Assembly: GCA_947167745.1 (NCBI GenBank)
Contig: CAMVJE010000072.1
Location: forward strand, 1-6,446
Direction of reading: 5' to 3'
Length of the DNA: 6,446 bases
Source: an uncultured Treponema sp.
GTDB taxonomy: Bacteria; Spirochaetota; Spirochaetia; Treponematales; Treponemataceae
Shown here: in pieces, positions 1-5,075 of the stretch
Numbering within the stretch: position 1 is the stretch's first letter
Layout of the letters: every line of letters begins with the position of its first letter
The notes under the pieces: generated by a model
What the model saw: only the letters and a program-made list of their open reading frames with translations
What the model was told of the DNA's origin: nothing
Database searches by the model: none
Program-made: the position numbers and the translations under genes

Positions 1-34
1 GACATTTTTAATCCTGTTTTACTTGCAAATCTTC

Positions 35-40
35 TATAAT
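35..40 (+). promoter_or_regulatory. possible -10 box of the outer-membrane protein gene
   Basis: A perfect TATAAT lies 17 bases before the ATG at 58. No convincing -35 box is seen at 15-18 bp spacing, and the window starts only 34 bases upstream. If it is used, transcription would start near 46-48, giving a leader of about 10 nucleotides with no Shine-Dalgarno sequence. Confidence 0.35.
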
Positions 41-57
41 AATACTACATTTTCTGC

Positions 58-705
58 ATGAAGAAAATAATTTCCCTTCTTTTGCTTTTTTTCTGCATTT
101 TTTCAGCAAGTGCAATGTCTGACATTTCCGACCGTTCCTTCTGCTTTGGCTTTTCTTTTCCTTACATGCGCCACGATTACAAAACTGACGATATGGATAC
201 CGTAACTCTAAATGGAATCGGCATCAATTTGAATTACCGCAACATGCGCGATACGATGAAAATCGGCCTTTTGATTGATGCCGACATATTTATGCCTCTT
301 TCAAAAACCGTTGCCCTTGATAAAGACACAATGACAACTACAAAATTTTCTGAATATGAATATTTCTTCGGAATTGATGCCCTTGTCGGAATTTATACGG
401 CTCTTTTTCGCAGTGGAAATTGGACAATTCCTGCGGGACTTGGCTTTCATATTGAAGGTTTCACCAGCAAGCAGAAATCCGACGACATCATCATAAAAGA
501 ATCTGTCTACAGCCTGGGACTTGGAGCCTGGATTAATGTTGAGGCAAATCTGACAAAAAATTTCGGCATGTTCCTTGGAACAAAGGTGATTTATGATTTT
601 TATTACAAGCTGAATTACACAGCCAAAATCACAGAAATCGAGGATGGAACTTGCAACTGCTTTTCTGTGATTCCGGCAATAGGCTTTGTCTGGCGTTTTT
701 ATTAG
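58..705 (+). CDS. small outer-membrane beta-barrel protein, function unknown
   Basis: This 215-residue protein begins with a clear Sec signal peptide: two lysines at 2-3, a hydrophobic stretch at about 4-15, and an A-S-A site with predicted cleavage after Ala19. The mature part alternates polar and hydrophobic/aromatic residues in short strands rich in Gly, Tyr, Phe and Trp. It ends in W-R-F-Y, a terminal aromatic of the kind recognised by the BAM outer-membrane insertion machinery. About 195 mature residues suit an 8-stranded barrel of the OmpX/OmpA-membrane-domain size class. I recognise no specific family, so a pore, adhesin or structural role cannot be assigned. The ATG at 58 is preferred because the next Met (residue 20) would remove the signal peptide. 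There is no Shine-Dalgarno sequence before it. The gene converges on the PfkB kinase and the two stop codons overlap by 4 bp. The barrel call is inference from composition, signal peptide and C-terminus. Confidence 0.8.
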   Translation: MKKIISLLLLFFCIFSASAMSDISDRSFCFGFSFPYMRHDYKTDDMDTVTLNGIGINLNYRNMRDTMKIGLLIDADIFMPLSKTVALDKDTMTTTKFSEYEYFFGIDALVGIYTALFRSGNWTIPAGLGFHIEGFTSKQKSDDIIIKESVYSLGLGAWINVEANLTKNFGMFLGTKVIYDFYYKLNYTAKITEIEDGTCNCFSVIPAIGFVWRFY

Positions 706-1613
706 AGCTTAATGGAGCCAGGAACGACAGACTGAGCATTGAGTGCAGCACAACGGCTTCCTTCTTTGAGTGCTTCTTCAATATTTTTGTTTTTTAAGTA
801 TTCATGCAAAAATCCTGCTGAGAAAGCGTCTCCACAAGCCGTTACATTGGTGACATTGATCTTTTCTGATTTGCATCGGTATGCCTTGCCTTTTTCGGCT
901 GCAATCGTGTCTTTTTCGCCCCGAGTAACGACAATTATGTTCTGTAATTCGACGCTCTTGCTGACGATTGCCTTTTCAAGCTCTTCTTCGCTGAGATTTG
1001 AGCCGCCAAATGTCTCATAGAATTCTTCTTCGTTAATTTTAATGATTTGTGGAACACAAATTTCCAGAGTATCCAGTAAATCCTTGCCTCGGAAATCAGC
1101 AAGAACGATTTTTCCGGCCTTTTGGGCGACTTCGCAAATTCGTGAGCAAAGGTTTGCAGACCAAGTTGCAGGGCGGCTTCCGGCAAACAAGAGGGCATCG
1201 TAAGTTGACATGTATTCCCGGGCAGTCTCGATGAATTCCATTTCGGCTTCTGCCCCCGCAATGTGAGCCAAATTAACCGGCTCGTCAGGAATGATTTCTG
1301 TTGTGCTTGATTTTTCGCCATCTAAAAGAGTCCAACATTCCCGGGTACTTCCTTCGATATAAACCGGGTGAACATATAAATCGTTGTCACGAGAGGCGAG
1401 AACAAGAAAGTGCTCTGCATTTGCGGTTCCAACAGGACACAGTGCGGTCGAACATCCAGGTTCAAGCTGGCTCAAAACCCTTGCAGAATTTATGGCCTTT
1501 CCGCTTGCATCTTCACGCCAATCTTGCGTGCGATTAACGCTGTTTACTGAAAATGAGTCAAATTTAATTGTTCGCTGGATAGTTGCGCTCAGGCAGACAC
1601 AAAGAATCTTCAT
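702..1613 (-). CDS. PfkB-family carbohydrate kinase, 1-phosphofructokinase/LacC-like
   Basis: This 303-residue cytoplasmic kinase has the usual length of the FruK/LacC/PfkB group, which phosphorylates hexose phosphates with ATP (e.g. fructose-1-phosphate or tagatose-6-phosphate). The N-terminal strand is followed by V-N-R at 26-28. The first PfkB signature appears as D35-A-S-G-K-A-I-N42-S-A-R-V-L47, against G-G-K-G-x-N in typical members. The second signature is T258-A-C-G-D262-A-F, with the catalytic base Asp262 kept but the usual G-A-G-D changed to A-C-G-D. The N-x-x-E region is I-N-E-E-E-F near residues 193-198. The position usually holding the substrate-binding Asp in the N-P-A-x-D segment is Gln13 (S-A-T-I-Q), so the substrate is uncertain. 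The ATG at 1613 lacks a clear Shine-Dalgarno sequence. The gene starts 73 bases after the OhrR stop with no clear terminator between, so it may be read through from that operon. Confidence 0.85.
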   Translation of the reverse strand: MKILCVCLSATIQRTIKFDSFSVNSVNRTQDWREDASGKAINSARVLSQLEPGCSTALCPVGTANAEHFLVLASRDNDLYVHPVYIEGSTRECWTLLDGEKSSTTEIIPDEPVNLAHIAGAEAEMEFIETAREYMSTYDALLFAGSRPATWSANLCSRICEVAQKAGKIVLADFRGKDLLDTLEICVPQIIKINEEEFYETFGGSNLSEEELEKAIVSKSVELQNIIVVTRGEKDTIAAEKGKAYRCKSEKINVTNVTACGDAFSAGFLHEYLKNKNIEEALKEGSRCAALNAQSVVPGSIKL

Positions 1614-1622
1614 ACTAGAATC

Positions 1623-1651
1623 ATATTAAATTTTCGTTAATATTACAACAA
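1623..1651 (-). promoter_or_regulatory. weak candidate promoter for the PfkB kinase
   Basis: On the minus strand TTGTTG (1651-1646) and TAATAT (1628-1623) are separated by 17 bp. Each box matches the sigma70 consensus only partly. The predicted start would fall about 3 bases before the ATG at 1613, so the transcript would be nearly leaderless, in keeping with the absence of a Shine-Dalgarno sequence. The AT-rich region makes chance matches likely. Confidence 0.25.
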
Positions 1652-1686
1652 AGCGAGCTGCCAGAAAAAGATTCGCCGACAATAAT

Positions 1687-2109
1687 TTAGCCCAGCATTT
1701 TGTATAAAATTCCGTAAAGAGTTTTGGCTTCATCGGCACTAATGCTCAGGCATTTTCCGATTTCACCAGGTACGGAAAGAGCCTTTTCACGGAGTTCTTC
1801 GCCTTTTTTGGAAATAGTGACCGTTACGACACGCTCGTCGTTTTTGTCCCGGTTTCGAGAGAGCAGTCCTTTTTCTTCCATTGCTTTGAGGAGGGGGGAA
1901 AGTGTTCCCGTATCCAGATAAAGACACTTGCCCAATTCGCCGACATTAAGCGTCTTTTTTTCCCACATGACCATCATAACGATGTACTGGGTGTAAGTGA
2001 GGTCGATTTTTTTAAGAATGGGGGTGTATTTCCGCATGATTTCACGGCTGGCTGCGTAAAGAGGAAAGCAAAGCTGGTTTTCAAGTTTTAAGCAATCGTA
2101 ATTTTCCAT
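1687..2109 (-). CDS. ohrR: OhrR-type MarR-family organic peroxide-sensing repressor
   Basis: This 140-residue winged-helix regulator belongs to the OhrR branch of MarR. The N-terminus L-E-N-Q-L-C14-F-P-L-Y carries the peroxide-sensing cysteine. Tyr28 and Tyr39 sit where Bacillus subtilis OhrR has Tyr29 and Tyr40, which contact its Cys15 (a constant offset of one). The recognition region is about 55-77, followed by the wing R-D-K-N-D-E-R at about 87-93. A further cysteine, Cys120 in the C-terminal dimerisation helix region, is 106 residues from Cys14. This is close to the Cys22-Cys127 spacing of the two-cysteine Xanthomonas OhrR. In this family oxidation of the sensing Cys releases DNA. A good AGGAG Shine-Dalgarno sequence (2120-2116) lies 6 bases before the ATG. 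The gene is the last clear member of the gpx-reductase-CDF cluster, 130 bases after the CDF gene. Its likely targets are the palindromes at 4954-4996. No ohr gene is visible in the window. Confidence 0.88.
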   Translation of the reverse strand: MENYDCLKLENQLCFPLYAASREIMRKYTPILKKIDLTYTQYIVMMVMWEKKTLNVGELGKCLYLDTGTLSPLLKAMEEKGLLSRNRDKNDERVVTVTISKKGEELREKALSVPGEIGKCLSISADEAKTLYGILYKMLG

Positions 2110-2150
2110 ATCGTACTCCTATATTTTAAGCAAAATTTAAGCGCAATCAA

Positions 2151-2235
2151 GTGGCTACCGCTGTTCCGCAGCTTGCTAACGCGCGGTCGTCCGCTACGCT
2201 TCCGACTGGCTTCGCCACTGCTCCATAGCGGGCGC
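2151..2235. repeat. GC-rich hairpin-rich intergenic block
   Basis: About 85 bases of clearly higher GC than the AT-rich flanks fill most of the gap between the CDF and ohrR genes. It contains several short inverted repeats: GCGG-TCGT-CCGC at 2183-2194, TGGC-TTC-GCCA at 2207-2217, CCGCTA (2191-2196) facing TAGCGG (2226-2231), and GTGGC (2151-2155) facing GCCAC (2214-2218). No open reading frame or U-tract is associated with it. It may be a dispersed intergenic palindromic repeat, or an RNA structure that modulates read-through from CDF into ohrR. Copies elsewhere in the genome cannot be seen from here. Confidence 0.5.
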
Positions 2236-2239
2236 GGCA

Positions 2240-3355
2240 TTAATCAGATATATCGAAGTCGAACTGCACTTGCACATCATAATCCGGGAAAGCTTCTTTT
2301 ACATCGTTTACGACATGTTCATACATTACTTTCATGTTAGGTGAATCAAAAGAAATTACCAGATCGAAACGCATGAGTTTTTCAACTTCATCAACAAAAA
2401 AACCGTGCATCTGAAGGATGTCTTTGTGTTCATGGACGATTTTTGAAACTTTGGAGCGGATTTCTGCGGCCGAATTTTGCTTTGTATTCACGCTGTAGAT
2501 TCCGACGGCCGCCATGATTATGCTGTGACTTTTGTACACTGCATCTGAAATTTTGCGGGTTACCTGGTCAATTTTGTCTGCTGTCCATGTGTCTGGAACT
2601 TCAATGTGAACGGAGCCTATGTGCTTGTCCGGGCCGTAGTTGTTGAGAACCAGGTCAAAGACACCCCGAATTTCGGAATCCACAGAAGAAACAGTTCTCT
2701 TGATTGCATGGGCGATTTTTGCGTCCACACGCTCGCCAAGAATCTTGCTCAGTGTTTCCCTGAGTGTTTCCACACCTGATTTTATGATTGCCAGAGAAAT
2801 TATGACACCAAGGTAGGCTTCCAGGGAAATATGGAAAATCAAAAAAACAGCCGCCGCTACAAGTGTGGAAGCCGAGATTATTGAATCCATTAGCGCATCC
2901 TGACCGCTGGCTACAAGGGAATCTGAATTTACTTTTTTGCCGGTAGCCTTTACGAAAAGCCCCAGCAAAATTTTTACGACAACAGCCGAGCCTACGATAA
3001 GCAGGGCCGAAGTGGTGTAGTCCGGCTGACTTGGGCTGATAATTTTTTTGATTGACTCAATTAAAGCCGTTAAACCCGCATAAATGATGATTATTGCGAT
3101 TACTAGAGCAGAAAGGTATTCTGCCCGGCCGTGACCAAATGGATGCCGCTTGTCGGCTGGCTTTCCTGCCAGCTTTGTACCGATAATCGTGACTACAGAC
3201 GACAGGGCATCCGTAAGGTTGTTCACCGCATCCAAAATGATTGCGATGGAGTTTGAAAGAAGGCCTACAAGTGCTTTAAACGAAGCGAGGGCAATATTCG
3301 CTAAAATACCGATTACGCTGGTACGAACGATTATTTTTTCACGATTTGCAGTCAT
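2240..3355 (-). CDS. cation diffusion facilitator metal exporter, Mn-type site, tandem C-terminal domains
   Basis: This 371-residue inner-membrane antiporter of the CDF family exports divalent metal from the cytosol. Six membrane segments lie roughly between residues 10 and 195. The transport site is visible as N45-x3-D49 in TM2 and D153-x3-D157 in TM5. An Asn-Asp/Asp-Asp site is typical of Mn-transporting CDFs, whereas Zn/Fe types such as YiiP use Asp-Asp/His-Asp. The family motif K-R-H-P-F-G-H-G-R-A-E follows TM2 (69-79). A first cytoplasmic ferredoxin-like domain spans about 208-291. A second stretch of similar strand-strand-helix-strand pattern spans about 295-371, making the protein longer than the usual roughly 300 residues. 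GAGG (3366-3363) lies 7 bases before the ATG. The gene begins 28 bases after the reductase stop, so it is very probably cotranscribed with it. Metal specificity is inferred from four residues; iron export is an alternative. Confidence 0.88.
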   Translation of the reverse strand: MTANREKIIVRTSVIGILANIALASFKALVGLLSNSIAIILDAVNNLTDALSSVVTIIGTKLAGKPADKRHPFGHGRAEYLSALVIAIIIIYAGLTALIESIKKIISPSQPDYTTSALLIVGSAVVVKILLGLFVKATGKKVNSDSLVASGQDALMDSIISASTLVAAAVFLIFHISLEAYLGVIISLAIIKSGVETLRETLSKILGERVDAKIAHAIKRTVSSVDSEIRGVFDLVLNNYGPDKHIGSVHIEVPDTWTADKIDQVTRKISDAVYKSHSIIMAAVGIYSVNTKQNSAAEIRSKVSKIVHEHKDILQMHGFFVDEVEKLMRFDLVISFDSPNMKVMYEHVVNDVKEAFPDYDVQVQFDFDISD

Positions 3356-3383
3356 TAAAAAACCTCACTTCGTAAAATTATAA

Positions 3384-4301
3384 CTATTTTTTAAGATTAC
3401 GGATATAGTCTACAGCACTTAAACCTGCAACTCCGCCTTCATAAACGGCCTTGCAGACCTGCAAGAGGCCTCCGTTGGCATTTCCGCAAGAGAAAATTCC
3501 AGGGGCATTGGTTGCCATTTTTTCGTTTGCGGCGATGGAGTCTCCCTTTAGCATAAGACCGAGCTTTTTTGCAAAGTCTGCCGCCCCTGCAGAGCCAAGT
3601 GCCACAAATACGCCGTCGAGAGAGAGCGTTTCGCCATCAGCAAATGTCACGCCGCCGACTTTTGTATTTTCTTCATTTGGAATGACTTTCGTGACTTTAC
3701 GGCTGTCGATTTTGATTTTGGCGGAAATTGAAGAGTCGGCTTCTACTGCTGCCTTGACTTCTGCATCGTCCTTTCCGTCAGTGAGAATCGTGACGCTCTC
3801 TGCTATGTGGGCCAGATGGCTTGCCTCGGCTACGGCAAAAGTTCCATTACCGATTACGGCCACATTCTTTTTGCGGTAGAAGAATCCGTCACAAACCGCA
3901 CAGTAAGAAACGCCTTTTCCCTCAAAATCAATGATTCCCTCGATTGCAGGACGGAGCTTTTTATTTCCTGTGGCAAGAATGATTGCCGGGGCCGTAAGCT
4001 CTTTGTCTCCGGCTTTTACCGAATACTGGGTCTGGGGTGGGGGAGCGAGCATTTCAATGTGGGTGACTTCAGCTTCGATTACCTCAATGTCGAGGTTCTT
4101 TGCCTGCTGAATGCCGTTTTTGTAGAGGTCTGGCCCAGTAATTCCTTCTGGAAAGCCGTAGTAGTTGTCGATTTTGTGAGCCTTATCCAGCTGGCTTTCC
4201 CCTGAGTAGATGACGGCTACATTGAGATTTGCCCGCTTTGCGTAAAGTGAGGCAGAAATTCCTGCCGGTCCTGCGCCGATTATAATTAAGTCGTATGTCA
4301 T
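3384..4301 (-). CDS. thioredoxin-reductase-like FAD disulfide oxidoreductase
   Basis: This 305-residue flavoprotein has thioredoxin reductase length and order. The FAD-binding G9-A-G-P-A-G14 comes first, then A-T-G at 110-112, then the redox pair C134-A-V-C137-D-G (matching the E. coli pair within one residue), and a second Rossmann loop G151-N-G153. In E. coli TrxB that loop is followed by H-R-R-x-x-x-R, which binds the NADPH 2'-phosphate. Here the region reads I-L-T-D-G (172-176) with no arginines, arguing against ordinary NADPH use. The C-terminal FAD motif is C-G-N-A-N-G-G-L-L-Q (272-281), with Asn274 where G-D is usual and without the R-Q pair. These changes suggest a relative that uses NADH, ferredoxin or another donor. 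AGGGG (4312-4308) precedes the ATG by 6 bases. The gene sits 62 bases after gpx and 28 before the CDF gene. The natural role is recycling a thioredoxin-like carrier for the peroxidase, but no carrier is encoded here. Confidence 0.85.
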   Translation of the reverse strand: MTYDLIIIGAGPAGISASLYAKRANLNVAVIYSGESQLDKAHKIDNYYGFPEGITGPDLYKNGIQQAKNLDIEVIEAEVTHIEMLAPPPQTQYSVKAGDKELTAPAIILATGNKKLRPAIEGIIDFEGKGVSYCAVCDGFFYRKKNVAVIGNGTFAVAEASHLAHIAESVTILTDGKDDAEVKAAVEADSSISAKIKIDSRKVTKVIPNEENTKVGGVTFADGETLSLDGVFVALGSAGAADFAKKLGLMLKGDSIAANEKMATNAPGIFSCGNANGGLLQVCKAVYEGGVAGLSAVDYIRNLKK

Positions 4302-4332
4302 TGTTTACCCCTGATTGCGTTAAGAACTTGAG

Positions 4333-4357
4333 CACCGCCGAAGGCGGGTAACGCCCG
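4333..4357. repeat. short GC-rich hairpin between gpx and the reductase gene
   Basis: CCGCC (4335-4339) and GGCGG (4343-4347) form a perfect 5-bp stem with a 3-base loop. An alternative, mutually exclusive stem is GGCG (4343-4346) with CGCC (4352-4355). The block is GC-rich within AT-rich DNA and resembles the larger block at 2151-2235 in style. No run of U follows on the minus strand, so a full intrinsic terminator is unlikely. An effect on mRNA processing or stability, setting gpx above the downstream genes, is possible. Confidence 0.45.
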
Positions 4358-4363
4358 TAAATT

Positions 4364-4903
4364 CTATAATAATTTTTCGATTTTATCTGCGATTTTTTCT
4401 GGCTCTACTGTCGATTCAAAGCGCTCGATAACATTTCCGTTTCGGTCAACAAGGAATTTTGTGAAATTCCACTTGATATTGGAATTCTTTTTGTAATTTT
4501 TGTCCATAAGGCAGGCGAAAAGACGCATGAAAAGTCCCTTGCAGCCTGTGAAACCTGCGAAAGATTTCTGGCTCTTGAGGAATGTGTAGAGGGGACTTTC
4601 ATTCGCACCATTGACTTCGATTTTTTTGAAGTTGTCGAAGCTTGTCTTGTATTTCAGCTGGCAGAATTCGTGAATTTCTTCGTCGTTGCCAGGAGCCTGA
4701 TGGCCGAACTGGTCGCATGGAAAGTCGAGGATTTCCAGTCCTTTGTCGTGATATTTCTGATAAAGCTCTTCCAGACCCTTGTACTGCGGGGTGAAGCCAC
4801 AGCCTGTAGCCGTGTTGACGATGAGCAAAACTTTGCCCTTAAAATCTGCCATTGAAACTTCGTTTCCCTTTCTGTCCAAAACTTTGTAATCATAAATCGC
4901 CAT
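4364..4903 (-). CDS. gpx: glutathione peroxidase family thiol peroxidase, cysteine/thioredoxin type
   Basis: This cytoplasmic peroxidase reduces hydrogen or organic peroxides. The peroxidatic cysteine is Cys35 in N-T-A-T-G-C-G-F-T-P. The remaining catalytic residues are Gln69 (F-G-H-Q), Trp145 and Asn146 (W-N-F). Cys63 lies in the conserved F-P-C-x-Q-F-G segment. Cys81 (E-F-C-Q-L-K-Y) aligns with the resolving cysteine of plant and insect thioredoxin-dependent members, so thioredoxin rather than glutathione is the likely reductant. Position 35 is an ordinary Cys codon, not selenocysteine. At 179 residues it is longer than the usual roughly 160; the extra length lies around 112-142, before W-N-F, and includes Cys121 and Cys131. 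A strong AAGGAG (4915-4910) sits 6 bases before the ATG. It is the first gene after the promoter at 4981-5009 and is followed by the reductase-like gene that could feed it electrons. Confidence 0.93.
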   Translation of the reverse strand: MAIYDYKVLDRKGNEVSMADFKGKVLLIVNTATGCGFTPQYKGLEELYQKYHDKGLEILDFPCDQFGHQAPGNDEEIHEFCQLKYKTSFDNFKKIEVNGANESPLYTFLKSQKSFAGFTGCKGLFMRLFACLMDKNYKKNSNIKWNFTKFLVDRNGNVIERFESTVEPEKIADKIEKLL

Positions 4904-4923
4904 AGTTTTCTCCTTAAAACTCT

Positions 4924-4935
4924 GCGGTAGACCGC
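4924..4935 (-). other. small hairpin in the gpx leader
   Basis: GCGG-TAGA-CCGC forms a perfect 4-bp GC stem with a 4-base loop, starting 8 bases upstream of the gpx Shine-Dalgarno sequence. It would sit in the predicted leader of about 70 bases. It is too short to act as a terminator and may affect mRNA stability or ribosome access. Confidence 0.35.
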
Positions 4936-4953
4936 TGTTTATTCCATTGATAA

Positions 4954-4971
4954 TAAGTTGTACTCAACTTA
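4954..4971. promoter_or_regulatory. candidate OhrR operator, site 1 (just past the start point)
   Basis: TAAGTTG-TACT-CAACTTA is an inverted repeat with perfect 7-bp arms. On the minus strand it lies immediately downstream of the predicted transcription start (about 4973-4976) of the gpx operon, a place where a bound repressor blocks initiation. The 9-mer TAAGTTGTA (4954-4962) recurs inverted at 4992-5000. The OhrR gene in the same cluster is the obvious candidate binder. The AT-rich TTGTA/TACAA half-sites resemble known OhrR operators in general character. Binding is inferred. Confidence 0.6.
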
Positions 4972-4980
4972 ACTGTGTAA

Positions 4981-5009
4981 AATATATTGTATACAACTTA
5001 ATTTGTCAA
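4981..5009 (-). promoter_or_regulatory. sigma70-type promoter of the gpx operon
   Basis: On the minus strand a perfect TTGACA (5009-5004) is separated by exactly 17 bp from TATATT (4986-4981), five of six matches to consensus. Transcription would start near 4973-4976, leaving a leader of about 70 bases to the gpx ATG. It lies 21 bases past the U-tract of the upstream chemoreceptor terminator, so it marks the start of a new transcription unit. The strong boxes suggest high expression when not repressed. Confidence 0.8.
4987..5001. promoter_or_regulatory. candidate OhrR operator, site 2 (in the promoter spacer)
   Basis: TTGTATACAA (4987-4996) is a perfect 10-bp palindrome filling the downstream part of the -35/-10 spacer. 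Its right half extends to TACAACTTA (4992-5000), the inverse of TAAGTTGTA in site 1. CAACTTAA occurs at both 4965-4972 and 4994-5001, a direct spacing of 29 bp, close to three helical turns. A repressor here would exclude RNA polymerase. Two related sites bracketing the -10 box suggest cooperative repression. Confidence 0.6.
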
Positions 5010-5030
5010 TAGAGAATAGCGATTTTAGGC

Positions 5031-5065
5031 AAAAAAATTTACCCCGCTAAAGGCTGGCGGGGTAA
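5031..5065 (-). terminator. intrinsic terminator of the chemoreceptor gene
   Basis: On the minus strand a 9-bp stem (5065-5057 with 5047-5039, core ACCCCGC/GCGGGGT) with a 9-base loop is followed by AAA and seven T. It begins 10 bases after the chemoreceptor stop codon. The plus-strand reading has no U-tract, so it acts only for minus-strand transcripts. It insulates the gpx promoter from chemoreceptor transcription. Confidence 0.92.
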
Positions 5066-5075
5066 GGAAAATTGC

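Noticed and set aside
2125..2142. Direct repeat TTTAAGC at 2125-2131 and 2136-2142 upstream of ohrR, considered as an operator.
   Set aside because: It is not palindromic, does not share the TTGTA/TACAA core of the gpx promoter sites, and is short in AT-rich DNA.
2123..2150. Promoter-like pair TTGATT (2150-2145) and TAAAAT (2128-2123), 16 bp apart, in front of ohrR on the minus strand.
   Set aside because: The start point would fall at about 2116, inside the AGGAG Shine-Dalgarno sequence at 2120-2116, which would destroy the ribosome site. AT-rich chance matches are likely here.
3451..4205. Long plus-strand open frames (3451-3879 and 3807-4205) opposite the reductase gene.
   Set aside because: The minus-strand frame gives a full-length flavoprotein with all main motifs. 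The plus-strand translations show no recognisable domain and no ribosome site, so they are antisense shadows.
4333..4357. Hairpin between gpx and the reductase gene as an intrinsic terminator.
   Set aside because: No U-tract follows the stem on the minus strand, and the reductase gene downstream has no visible promoter of its own.
4799..4801. Possible selenocysteine at the peroxidatic position of Gpx, as in some spirochaete enzymes.
   Set aside because: The codon for residue 35 encodes ordinary cysteine and the frame is uninterrupted.
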